Below, piece by piece: positions 59,501 through 63,396 of a DNA stretch of 64,000 nt. The DNA is from Zygaena filipendulae (lineage: Eukaryota > Arthropoda > Insecta > Lepidoptera > Zygaenidae), in the NCBI GenBank assembly GCA_907165275.2, contig OU015671.1, positions 8,401,001 through 8,465,000 on the forward strand, in the 5' to 3' direction. Positions within the stretch are counted from its first letter, which is position 1. Every line of letters begins with the position of its first letter. Position numbers and translations under genes: made by a program. The notes beneath the pieces are model-generated. The model was not told the DNA's origin and did no database searches. It saw only the letters and a list, made by a program, of their open reading frames with translations.

Positions 59501-62500
59501 TGTAGGCGCGGCAGGCGCGCCACTGCACCGTTGCAAAAGAAGTCACGAGCTCACTTTAAACATTATAATATTAGAATTTTTATTTATATGTTTATTTTTA
59601 TTTTCGTGTAAGCATAAGCTATCGGGGGTTTGAACAAGTCCTTAGTAAAGCCATAAATCCTTCATTATGTTATCAAAACGAATGTGGGTTTATCACGCTT
59701 TCACACCTCAACAGCCTCAACTACCCAACCGATCAGTATCTTCTTCTTCTTAATAATAATAATAATAATCCACATCACAACACACAGATCTACTTGATCC
59801 CACAGTAAGCTATTATTAGCTTGTGTCGTGGAAACCAAGCAAACGTGGTATATACTACATAGAATTACATATATATTATACTATAGATATATAATCACAC
59901 CCAGACTGGAAAATGGAACCCTGTGTTCATCACACAAAGTCCACCCCCACCGGGAATCGAACCCGGAACCCCTTGATTAGCGGGTAGGCATGGTGACCTC
60001 TGCGCCAATCGGGTCGTCAGAAATTCTTCTTCTTAAAATTTTACACACCCGTTGTCATGGGAACAGAGAAGCACATAGGGTACTTTTTACCGCGAGAAAC
60101 CGCGGGGAAACTTTAACCAGCTGTTTTACCCCCGCTAATTTACACTAGGGGATGCGCTGTGCTTGTGATGATGATATAATTAATTATTGACCCTATCTGA
60201 ATTGTCATTGCAGAGAATAACTACCTTCAAGAACCTATTGTCAGGAAAGAAGACTGACAAGAAGGAGACGGCTGTGGTTAACTACCAGAACGGGAACGCG
60301 GACTCGGTGGAGATCGAGACCAAGACTGAGGCGCTGCATATCGATAACAAGTTAGTTGACCACACTAACATCAAATTATTAAGGAAATGTTCCGTTATAC
60401 ACTAATAGCACTGTAAGGTATGACGTCAATGGGGATGTGGACTACTTTTGAAAATCTAAATTCTAATTAGTCCGTCAGTTAGAAAATAAAAAAAACAATA
60501 GACACGTATTTTTTGCTTTTTTAAATAAATTAAAATATACAGTTATGCATGTAAAGTTTAGGGTGAGGGGGTCGTGACGTCACTAACCGCTAAAATCGCC
60601 ATACAAACTGTCAGAATAGTGACGTCACGCGAAATTTCAACTCAATATATCGCCGTTATTTTTTGATTACGTAAAAAAAAGAAAAAATACGTGTCCAATA
60701 TTTTTCAAAATTCTACAAGACGGCCTAAAAAATAAAAATATTTAGTCAACATGCCCATTCAGTATACTGCGGAGCCGTTCCTTTATACTGAGCTATACTA
60801 GTTATTGTTTAAAACGGAACGTAGTCCAGTATACTGTCATCTATGTCATTGCCATGTCAAGACATAGAGTACTTTTTTCCCGGAATCCCCGCGGGAACTC
60901 CAAAATTGCCGCGAACGAAATCGCGGGGGACAGCTAGTATATAAAAAATGAATCCCTATTTCCCTTGGTCACCGGTCACCACTAAATTTTGCGTACACGT
61001 TGTCAGGGGTACAGAGAAGGAAAAAACGCGCTTTTTATGCCGAAATTCCCGCGGGAACTCCGAAAATACCGCGGGGATATCAGCTAGTATTGAATAGATG
61101 TTGTGTAACTGCCAACACAGATTGCTGTACGAGTCGGGCGCCGCGCTGTCCGAGCTGGAGTGCGCGAACAACGACCACCCGCTGCGGGAGGCGCGCGCGC
61201 GGCCCGAGCCCGGCGACATACCCCTCATCACTGAGGTAACACACTGTTCACCGGCCCCTACTTACACCGGCGAAATAAACTATACTGCCACCCATCGTAA
61301 AAAATAATATCTGGTGAGATGAGTTATTACGTTTTGCTTATAACAATAATGATTATTATGGAGTTAATATATACTTAATATTATAAAGAGGTAAAGTTGG
61401 TGAGTTTGTGAATTGTCAGTTTGAAATGGGGATGTTGACTACTTTTGAAAATCAAAATTCTAATTAGTCCGTCAGTTAGAAAATAAAAAAACAATAGGCA
61501 CGTATTTTTTGCTTTTTCAAATAAATTAAAATATACAAAGATAAAGCGCATTAAAGTTTAGGGTGAGGAAGGCGTGACGTCACTTACCGGTAAAACCGCC
61601 ATACAAAATGTCCTGATAGTGCCGTCACGCGAAATTTCAACTCAATGTATCGCCGTTATTTTTTGATTCCGTAAAAAAATATTTTTCATTACTCATACTC
61701 GGAAAGTAGGTCTGAAGTTGCCTGAGAAGCGGGTTGAAAGTAACCCTTTTCAGCCCTAGGGAGAATCGCTTTCAACTGACAACTGTCAAATTATTAAAAA
61801 AAAAACTAGGTCTATTTTCACATTTCTATTGAACCATGTTTCAACTTTCTATACAGCCAGCGCGATGTAAAATTGAAATAACGTAAAGTTTAAGTAGGTA
61901 TTAATTAAAATAAAATTCACTCACTTTTTCTTAAGCTAATTCCTATTTATATTTTTTTATTTTCTTTAATTAATAATTAAAGATAAAATTTTTTTAGGTC
62001 GCCACAATGTAAATAAAAAATACTGGCTGAATAGCTAGCCGGCCAAAGAAAAAGAAATAGGTGGGAAAGTGTCAAGCGACTATCCGATCTTCACTCATTT
62101 TTTCTTTAGCTAATTCCTATTTTTATTTTGACTTTCCTTGCATTCGTAATGAAAAGCACAGTGTTACCCTCGGGAGAAAGACTTATTTAGTCCCTCGATC
62201 TATTGGGATCGATAAACCCCGTCTCGGGACTAAATAAGTTACTTTCACCCCTAGGATAACAATGTACTATTTTCATAATCTACAAGACGGACTAAAAAAA
62301 AGTTAGTCAACATGCCCATTGTGTTTGTGAACAGCGTTATCCTCCGGTTGCGTTCGCAGAAAGTCGACGAGACGATCCCGGCGACGCTGCAGCAGCTGGA
62401 GGCGGAGGTGGCCGGCGTGGCGCTCGACTGGAAGAGCCTGAAGCACGTGACCGAGTGCTCGTGCTCGACGCCGCTCGACCACTTCAGCCGCAAGCACGTG

Positions 62501-63396
62501 TGCTGGGGCTGCGGCCGCTGCGTGTGCACGCGCTGCGTGGTGCGCGGCCGCCGCGCGCGCGCCGCGCTGCCCGCGCTCGCCTCGCCGCGCCACGCGCCGC
62601 TGTGCAATGCGTGCGCGCCCGACTCGCCCACCGCGCCCACGCCGCCCGCCGCGCCCACGCCGCCCGCCGCGCCCACCGCGCCCGCCGCGCCCACCGCGCC
62701 CGCGCCGCCGCACTGGTACGCACCAAACAATATCTATCTTCTAATATATATAAATCACGTGTCACGTTGTTTGTCCGCGATGGACTCCGAAACTACTGAA
62801 CGGATTTTGATAAAATTTTGTAACCATTTATAATATGGTCCAACTTAAAAGATAGGATTGTTTTCATCCCGGAATTCCCGCGGGAACTCCGGGCTTAATG
62901 CGGGGAATAGTTTAATCACCTTAAAGAACTGTCAGGGGTAGGTACAAAGAAGAACATAGAGTACTTTTTTCCCGGAATTTCCGCGGGAATTTCGAAGTTC
63001 CCGCGGAATTATTCCATACAAACTTTGCAACCCCTTTTCATCCCCTTAGGGGTTGAATTTTCAAAAAATCATTCTTATCGGATGCCTACGTCATACAAAG
63101 AACACACCCTCCAAGTTGCAGGTCTCTACGATCAGCCAGTTGCCAATTTTTTGCTGATTTATTTGGATTTTTTTGGACTTTTAAAGTATTCTTTTAAAGT
63201 ATTAAGTTTGTGTAAATGTAAAATTATGGCAATAAAAATAAATATTATTATTATTCAGGACAAAGCATTTTATATGTATAGATAGATAGAAATAGATGTG
63301 TGTGCTAAATAATTCAAATGTCATTTTGTAGACTACATTGTGTTTTGGTTACTATTATAATCCTCTATTACCAGCGAGAAACATAATAAAAGGTAG
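23499..63396 (+). CDS. Mtmr6: Myotubularin-related phosphoinositide 3-phosphatase, MTMR6/7/8 group (sixteen exons)
   Basis: Exons: 23499-23522, 49146-49262, 50359-50521, 51354-51511, 52780-52952, 53839-53926, 54349-54481, 55506-55581, 56733-56889, 57596-57739, 58190-58296, 58745-59000, 60214-60350, 61121-61235, 62360-62715, 63375-63396. They sum to 2,226 nt, exactly 742 codons with stop, and all borders are GT/AG. Residues 1-100 are the PH-GRAM domain; about 105-500 the myotubularin phosphatase with the active loop VHCSDGWDR (Cys334, Arg340); 550-640 partly helical; 649-701 a FYVE-type zinc finger; then a Pro/Ala repeat. The match to human MTMR6 runs the whole length ([34 protein letters not shown]). 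It should dephosphorylate PI3P and PI(3,5)P2 on endosomes. The symbol marks the group; 6, 7 and 8 cannot be told apart here. Confidence 0.93.
24282..24548 (+). repeat. AGCTGTG-type dispersed repeat
   Basis: It begins AGCTGTGCCCTGCAGTTTCA, carries ATAGCCTATAGTCTTCCTCG and ends AGCTTTATAATATTAGTATA. It is a diverged subfamily. Confidence 0.65.
25342..25701. mobile_element. GC-rich inverted-repeat element
   Basis: The left end GGTTTAGGCGAAGCCAGTAG faces the right end TTGTTTCGTCTAAACC, with subterminal CTGGCGCCAGTCC/CTGGACTGGCAGCC repeats. Much richer in GC than its surroundings. CCAGCGCTGG-like words recur through it. Confidence 0.55.
26836..26955 (+). CDS. Possible alternative first exon in intron 1
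   Basis: ATG in a good context (GAAatgG) opens 40 codons, [20 protein letters not shown] then [20 protein letters not shown], ending in phase 0 at GTGAAT. The helix-turn-acidic pattern ([20 protein letters not shown]) recalls short SHOCT-like helices but I do not assign a family. Phase 0 fits both MTMR exon 2 and a join just before the nested gene. The preceding 600 bp are free of recognised repeats. It could also be an exon of an unrelated gene or chance. Confidence 0.35.
28431..28643 (+). repeat. AGCTGTG-type dispersed repeat
   Basis: A nearly full copy: AGCTGTGCCTCGCGGTTTTA, GTTCCCGCGGGAATTCCTGG, ACGTGCATGCCAAATTTCAT and the terminal TTTATAATATTAGTAGGATT. It is followed at 28643 by a LINE-like tail (GGCATTCTCTACCAGTCAACC) and further partial copies to 29200. 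Confidence 0.75.
29437..29947. mobile_element. MITE with ATTAAAGTGACCTAACTCAA ends, carrying another MITE inside
   Basis: The outer ends are ATATCGCCCATTTAGAATTA (left) and TTCTAAAGGTGCGATAT (right, complementary). The inner right half, TTTTGAGTTAGGTCGCTTTA, is separated from its terminal bases by an AATGGGcATG-family element at about 29676-29932. The uninterrupted copy at 31668-31917 shows the original structure. Confidence 0.7.
29676..29932 (+). mobile_element. AATGGGcATGTTGACTA-family MITE nested in the preceding element
   Basis: It has ATCAGTTAGAAAATAAAACA, AGTGACGTCGCACAAAATTT and the end GGTCAACTAGCCCATT. The left end is shortened. Confidence 0.65.
31668..31917. mobile_element. MITE with ATTAAAGTGACCTAACTCAA ends, uninterrupted copy
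   Basis: About 250 bp, with left AGAATTAAAGTGACCTAACT and right TTTTGAGTTAGATCACTTTA followed by AAAGGTGCGATAT. Confidence 0.7.
31984..32231 (+). mobile_element. MITE, family GGACgcAGATAAGCAATA
   Basis: The left end GGACGCAGATAAGCAATAAC is intact, and the right end stops at CACTATTGCTTATT, a few bases short. A 20-bp internal duplication (ATATGTAACATACATAACAT) is present. Confidence 0.85.
32628..33087 (-). repeat. Two 230-bp copies of an AGCTGTG-related repeat in tandem
   Basis: Each unit starts CTAATAyATATAAATCACGT, contains GTTTGTCCGCGATrGACTCC and ends CGCGGGGGACAG. The units (32628-32857, 32858-33087) are nearly identical, so this is a recent tandem duplication. Related copies occur at 53005, 62741 and, reversed, at 50727. 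Confidence 0.8.
33712..34204 (-). repeat. AGCTGTG-type repeats, two diverged units
   Basis: Unit one runs from CTATACTATAATAAAAGAGT through a CTGTCTGTCTGTCTGTTTGT microsatellite to GAAACCGCGGGGCACAGCTA. Unit two (about 34030-34204) ends GTGTCACCGCGGGGGACAGT. Confidence 0.6.
35649..35979 (+). mobile_element. AATGGGcATGTTGACTA-family MITE
   Basis: It has CTAATTAGTCCGTCAGTTAG, the CGTGACGTCA...TGTGACGTCACGCG core and the TAATCTACACGACGGAC right subterminal repeat; both outer ends are diverged. Confidence 0.7.
36361..36435. repeat. Perfect 22-bp inverted repeat
   Basis: CAGAGAGAAGGTAATCACTA plus CG at 36361-36382 pairs perfectly with 36414-36435 across a 31-bp loop. The DNA before it (GTGCAAGTTGCCGACG) resembles 17280-17310, so it may be an insertion in an older repeat. 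Confidence 0.75.
37520..37845 (+). repeat. AGCTGTG-type dispersed repeats, full copy plus partial
   Basis: ATGCCCCGCGGTTTCACCCG, then a second GAAATTCCAGCGGGAATTCC unit, ACAACGTGTATGCAAAATTT, and TTTTAATATTAGTAAGGATT at the end. Confidence 0.7.
38002..38378. mobile_element. Long foldback, nearly the whole 377 bp self-complementary
   Basis: The left arm starts GAGGCGTTGTAAC and continues AAGGCCAATTATATACCACA, GTTTCTAGAAGGAAATATG, GTGGGCCACATAGACAAGTA and TAAAGTCATAAAGAC (as complement). The right arm mirrors these in reverse order to TTGGCCTTTACAACGCC. The loop is only about 60 nt. The CAGTGG...CCACTG pair inside the arms looks like a Tc1/mariner-like terminus. Transcribed as part of intron 1 it would form a long hairpin RNA. 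Confidence 0.8.
38939..39222 (+). repeat. Tandem duplication, period about 142 bp
   Basis: GATCCCTAAAAACGAAAC occurs at 38939 and about 39082. Both units continue with ATACGAACACCGGC/TTACGAACACCGGC, TTAGTTCAGA and TTTGATCAGTGGCTCGGA. They differ by small indels. Confidence 0.75.
40266..40500. mobile_element. MITE with perfect 29-bp inverted ends
   Basis: CCAGCGGAGCTAGGATGCGC AACATGATA at 40266-40294 is repeated exactly as complement at 40472-40500. 235 bp, no frame, single copy in this window. Confidence 0.85.
40504..40541. repeat. Perfect 38-nt palindrome
   Basis: CTTTCGACACGGTAAAT and its complement, separated by TTAT. It lies three bases after the MITE at 40266-40500. Confidence 0.8.
40765..40916. 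mobile_element. Short inverted-repeat element
   Basis: The left end GACTGTTTTAAACAAGCCC and the right end GGGCTTGTTTACAACAGTC pair at 18 of 19 positions. 152 bp. Confidence 0.65.
41741..44164 (+). CDS. Intronless coiled-coil protein nested in MTMR intron 1, possibly CCDC180-like
   Basis: One open frame of 807 codons, ending TAA; the second ATG at 41750 has a better context (AAGatgT), giving 804. It is hydrophilic and mostly helical, with heptad-rich, charged segments such as [20 protein letters not shown] and [19 protein letters not shown]. There are no membrane segments or signal peptide; a short CCCM cysteine cluster sits near residue 25. The opening [12 protein letters not shown] and the coiled-coil blocks recall CCDC180 (DUF4455 and DUF4456), but from memory only; that family is about twice as long. 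Codon use is ordinary, so this is a real gene. Lack of introns suggests a retrocopy or a lineage with lost introns. It lies in the same orientation as the host gene. AATAAA overlaps the stop codon. Confidence 0.85.
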   Translation: MQKMSRNSKNSGMLKGGRYCCCMANAEKQHLVARAGCADDEAAVAALPEQWVPKRGGPILAEYLEQQKRDHEKVFEDITEGANVINKDIDSKVRALAEYLLGYIQQNQNEIECVLEQAGTSEKSMTASIRNEKLKKIHELHTKRVDDIARFKRESLSLERERADDIRKLLRDSFQRLIVIGRRPPKELLHEFDELMYEINQQLLSNSRAYTELEANLCAQLDESVVKARSLLNQLCLGMPFGQRGRSALQGSRENRLSRRSNSASVERTRNSSQPSISYALDNIDEFDECVTRLVDAYKSALLKVIMGFSGKFSDLHEGLGKCSYIEHGSCLNDSSDLQKIVERVLHRLSASFQKKIPDSRMLFELTRTNVMSIQKSLASLGKCLQNTYMLLKDAGHLWDAHIMRTAVAQKLTIAAVEDLLTSNDAIELASEIPINIAIEQLRFSAEKDKLQSQYDGVMVMLENIAQLYQKHSEAELERLRQFMNLLTPMSNTLLAELDLFLEKYPTSPLKMTSSVLYQSNISSPRATQNLKNSPLPRSILQTELQELSLTNWKNGFLESFEANVSLVPEELNRQCQQWVEERSAVLHMRYSMKLASHSIRFERVKAARDKRLAEICHHEMRLSSHLEAIRDLVDRLPSETSQLLSFESPFVYPINQWLERIEEGMNLLLDKEPVDPEVKRLKMSSYALRLVKHRKLFEESVEIVIEDAKRLMAYRIQEGRISNLRFISQLSLFGEGGRYAAAEAMKTSALLIKASDTLESCVPKCQEALNARRAQLLLLVDQKITPLQKNTGEVSKGGAKGKLPKK
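44656..44812 (+). repeat. AGCTGTG-type dispersed repeat
   Basis: It begins AGCTGTGCCCCGCGGTATCA and ends near the primer-like TTTCAGCCGACAGACAAAAA. Confidence 0.7.
48018..48319. mobile_element. Inverted-repeat element with TAGGGTTGCCA ends
   Basis: TAGGGTTGCCACC at 48018 faces GGATGGCAACCCTA at 48319. The inner AT-rich arms (AAATATAGTATTTTTC and AATATAGTACGATACTATG) also fold back. About 302 bp, no frame. Confidence 0.65.
49146..49262 (+). CDS. Mtmr6: MTMR exon 2: PH-GRAM
   Basis: [20 protein letters not shown] followed by [19 protein letters not shown]. It matches the human VEQVKLLDRF...GTLYLTATHLLFID segment. Acceptor TTTGTCCCCAG. Confidence 0.92.
49466..49783 (+). repeat. AGCTGTG-type dispersed repeat, intron 2
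   Basis: Full-length: AGCTGTTTCCCGCGGTTTCA, GATCCCGCAGGAATTCCGGG, then a second unit with AAAAGTTATCCTATGTCC and GCGTGAAAGCGTAACAGACA, an ACAGACAGA tract and TTTATAATATTAGTAGGGAT. Confidence 0.75.
49898..50070 (+). mobile_element. Foldback MITE, family GTAGGGGnAGnACGAAT, copy 2
   Basis: GTAGGGGGAGCACGAATATT and its complement AATTCGTGCTCCCCCTAC bound 173 bp. The whole element folds back, with CGATATCGTCGTAATG inside. It is the reverse-oriented relative of 19010-19184. Confidence 0.85.
50196..50333 (+). repeat. 23-bp minisatellite, six units, just before exon 3
   Basis: The unit is CGTGACGTGCCATTCTCGTG plus ACA, six copies; the last has three changes. It ends 25 nt before exon 3, so it occupies the region where the branch point normally lies. 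Each unit is rich in ACGTGAC/GTCACG words. Confidence 0.85.
50359..50521 (+). CDS. Mtmr6: MTMR exon 3: PH-GRAM
   Basis: [20 protein letters not shown], then [20 protein letters not shown]. The IPRERDCH phrase is shared with human MTMR6-8. It ends in phase 1 at GTAAAG. Confidence 0.93.
50727..50907 (+). repeat. AGCTGTG-type repeat, ATCACGTGTCAC subfamily
   Basis: It starts AGCTGTGCCCCGCGGTGTCA and ends CAGCGTGACACGTGATTTAT, the reverse complement of the units at 32628-33087. Confidence 0.7.
50919..51239 (-). mobile_element. AATGGGcATGTTGACTA-family MITE, intron 3
   Basis: Both ends present: AATGGGCATGTCGACTAATT on the left and AAAAGTAGTCCACATCCCCATT (its diverged partner) on the right, with the subterminal TAGTCCGTCTTGTAGATTA. 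The TGACGTCA core occurs twice. Confidence 0.8.
51354..51511 (+). CDS. Mtmr6: MTMR exon 4
   Basis: Starting [20 protein letters not shown], then [20 protein letters not shown]. It corresponds to human YEDLYAFSYNP and the GVPNSHWQLSDANRDY segment at the start of the phosphatase fold. Phases 1 and 0. Confidence 0.92.
51512..52779 (+). other. Intron 4
   Basis: Mostly unique-looking AT-rich DNA. A segment rich in ACTCCGACTCCGA words (52430-52710), ending AACTACCTCAGTAACATC, is shared with 38525-38660 and is an unclassified repeat. Confidence 0.5.
52780..52952 (+). CDS. Mtmr6: MTMR exon 5
   Basis: [51 protein letters not shown]. The FRSKGR and RCSQP motifs are hallmarks of active myotubularins. 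Confidence 0.95.
53005..53240 (-). repeat. AGCTGTG-related repeat, ATCACGTGTCAC subfamily, intron 5
   Basis: TAATATATATAAATCACGTG, then GATAGGATAGTTTTTATCCC and CGAAATTACCGCGGGCACAG. A middle portion is missing compared with 32628-32857. Further fragments run to 53440. Confidence 0.65.
53574..53800 (+). mobile_element. MITE, family GGACgcAGATAAGCAATA, intron 5
   Basis: The left end GGACGCAGATAAGCAATAAC and the right end ATTGCTTATCTATGTCC are both intact. It ends 38 nt before exon 6. Confidence 0.85.
53839..53926 (+). CDS. Mtmr6: MTMR exon 6
   Basis: [20 protein letters not shown] then MYVVDTRPR; human has CLEDEHLLQAISKANPVNRYMYVMDTRPK. Confidence 0.95.
53967..54282 (+). mobile_element. AATGGGcATGTTGACTA-family MITE, intron 6
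   Basis: It has CAGTCCGACAATTAGAAAAT, the TGACGTCACTAACCGCTAAA core and the right end AGTCAACATGCCCATT. It ends 66 nt before exon 7. Confidence 0.8.
54349..54481 (+). CDS. Mtmr6: MTMR exon 7
   Basis: [20 protein letters not shown], then [20 protein letters not shown] and [13 protein letters not shown] is near-invariant in the family. It ends in phase 1 at GTGAGT. Confidence 0.95.
54549..54841. mobile_element. GC-rich inverted-repeat element, intron 7
   Basis: The left end GTCAACCCACACGGTGCGGT faces the right end ACCGTATCGTGTGGGTTGGC. The inside is GC-rich with GGCGCCGC words. The frames seen in it have no family resemblance. Confidence 0.7.
55176..55451 (-). mobile_element. AATGGGcATGTTGACTA-family MITE, intron 7
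   Basis: Reverse orientation, with AATGGGCTTGTCAAG, AGTTCGTCTTGTAGATTAAT and CTGACGGACTAAATAGAATT. It ends about 54 nt before exon 8. Confidence 0.75.
55506..55581 (+). CDS. Mtmr6: MTMR exon 8
   Basis: It encodes [20 protein letters not shown] and LKHI in frame; human has [18 protein letters not shown]. Borders CACAG and GTAATC; phases 1 and 2. Confidence 0.93.
55680..55825 (+). mobile_element. Partial AATGGGcATGTTGACTA-family MITE, intron 8
   Basis: Only the centre and right side remain: GGGGCTCGTGACGTCATAAC and AAAATACGTGTCTTTATTTT, then ATGACGAACTGAAAAAT. Confidence 0.6.
55999..56454 (+). mobile_element. AATGGGcATGTTGACTA-family MITE with internal insertion, intron 8
   Basis: Left AATAGGGATGTTGACGACTT, right GGCCCATT. 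About 120 bp of unrelated AT-rich DNA (about 56100-56222, starting ACCTTTGCAATACAATATAC) splits the element. The flanks of that insert repeat TTTCTCAAA. Confidence 0.75.
56733..56889 (+). CDS. Mtmr6: MTMR exon 9: catalytic loop
   Basis: It contains [20 protein letters not shown], the C-X5-R signature with Cys334 as nucleophile, Arg340 binding phosphate and the two aspartates that set 3-phosphatase specificity. The enzyme is therefore predicted active, unlike the dead myotubularins. Codons are very GC-rich. Confidence 0.96.
57024..57287 (-). mobile_element. tRNA-derived SINE, copy 1, intron 9
   Basis: Read on the minus strand: head GACGACCCGGTTGGCGCAAT (A box), B box GGTTCGATTCCCGG, tRNA-unrelated body with GTTCCATTTTCCAGTCTGGG and GCTTGGTTTCCACGACACAA, tail (ATT)n. 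A third-party scan might call a tRNA here, but no cloverleaf anticodon stem is seen. Confidence 0.85.
57596..57739 (+). CDS. Mtmr6: MTMR exon 10
   Basis: [20 protein letters not shown], then [20 protein letters not shown]. The EKDWxSFGHKF block is family-specific. Phase 0 on both sides. Confidence 0.96.
58190..58296 (+). CDS. Mtmr6: MTMR exon 11
   Basis: [35 protein letters not shown]; human has AFEFSEAFLLQIHEHIHSCQFGNFLGNCQKEREEL. Confidence 0.95.
58393..58740. repeat. 36-bp minisatellite in intron 11
   Basis: About nine units of CGCGTCTGTCATTTGTTTTA plus TTCACGTCATCAAGAA, mostly exactly 36 bp apart (58501, 58537, 58573, 58609, 58645, 58681). As 36 is a multiple of three and the unit lacks stops, long open frames appear on both strands. 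It ends 4 nt before exon 12. Confidence 0.85.
58745..59000 (+). CDS. Mtmr6: MTMR exon 12
   Basis: [46 protein letters not shown]. It matches the human KTYSLWPF...NPLY and FKFWRNMYHQFDRTLHPRQ segments; the end of the phosphatase domain. It ends in phase 0 at GTACAA. Confidence 0.95.
59013..59285 (+). mobile_element. tRNA-derived SINE, copy 2, 12 nt after exon 12
   Basis: Head GACGACCCGATTGGCGCAGA with a local duplication (GCAGAGCGCAGAG), B box GGTTCGATTCCCGG, body and a poly(A)-like tail at 59271-59285. It begins 12 nt after the donor. Confidence 0.85.
59752..60018 (-). mobile_element. tRNA-derived SINE, copy 3, with target duplication
   Basis: The same structure as copy 1. TTCTTCTTCTTAA flanks both sides (near 59740 and 60024), a 13-bp target duplication. 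It sits inside an AGCTGTG-type repeat, whose halves are at 59680-59740 and 60024-60125. Confidence 0.88.
60214..60350 (+). CDS. Mtmr6: MTMR exon 13
   Basis: [20 protein letters not shown], then [21 protein letters not shown] polar linker with little conservation; supported by CATTGCAG and GTTAGT borders and phase. Confidence 0.8.
60428..60759 (+). mobile_element. AATGGGcATGTTGACTA-family MITE, intron 13
   Basis: Complete: AATGGGGATGTGGACTACTT on the left, TTTAGTCAACATGCCCATT on the right, GTGACGTCACTAACCGCTAA inside. Close to the consensus of the window's copies. Confidence 0.9.
60862..61092 (-). repeat. AGCTGTG-type repeats in intron 13
   Basis: Two partial units, GACATAGAGTACTTTTTTCC to CGCGGGGGACAGCTAGTATA, then ACACGTTGTCAGGGGTACAG to ACCGCGGGGATATCAGCTAG. 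The last ends 29 nt before exon 14. Confidence 0.7.
61121..61235 (+). CDS. Mtmr6: MTMR exon 14
   Basis: [38 protein letters not shown]. It has a GTAACA donor and no repeat sequence. Confidence 0.78.
61425..62320 (+). mobile_element. AATGGGcATGTTGACTA-family MITE interrupted by a 0.6-kb insert, intron 14
   Basis: Left part 61425-61679 from AATGGGGATGTTGACTACTT; right part about 62267-62320, CATAATCTACAAGACGGACT to GTCAACATGCCCATT. The insert (about 61680-62266) carries CTAGGGAGAATCGCTTTCAA, CTCGGGACTAAATAAG and an imperfect direct repeat TAGCTAATTCCTATTT. Class unknown. The MITE ends 39 nt before exon 15. Confidence 0.8.
62360..62715 (+). CDS. Mtmr6: MTMR exon 15: FYVE-type zinc finger and Pro/Ala tail
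   Basis: From [19 protein letters not shown] (helical), then [38 protein letters not shown] and LCNACAP. The pairs Cys649/651, 664/667, 672/675 and 698/701 can serve as the eight zinc ligands. The FYVE signature R+HHCxxCG is RKHVCWGCG, with one histidine replaced, so PI3P binding is uncertain. [13 protein letters not shown] repeat follows. The ORF runs on past the GTACGC donor into repeat DNA, to a stop at 62833. Confidence 0.88.
62741..63010 (-). repeat. AGCTGTG-related repeat, ATCACGTGTCAC subfamily, intron 15
   Basis: CTAATATATATAAATCACGT, GATTTTGATAAAATTTTGTA and CCGGAATTCCCGCGGGAACT. It begins 26 nt after the exon 15 donor. Confidence 0.75.
63375..63396 (+). CDS. Mtmr6: MTMR exon 16: terminal codons and stop
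   Basis: An acceptor CTATTACCAG followed by CGAGAAACATAATAAAAGGT AG. In the phase left by exon 15 (phase 2) it reads C-E-K-H-N-K-R then TAG. With it, the total length is a multiple of three. It is short, so chance cannot be excluded; the alternative is that exon 15 ends unspliced at 62833. Confidence 0.5.

Noticed and set aside
62251..62730. Antisense and alternative frames over exon 15 with Ala/Arg/Gly repeats
   Set aside because: They mirror the Pro/Ala-rich, GC-rich coding strand. The plus frame has the zinc finger and correct splice phase.
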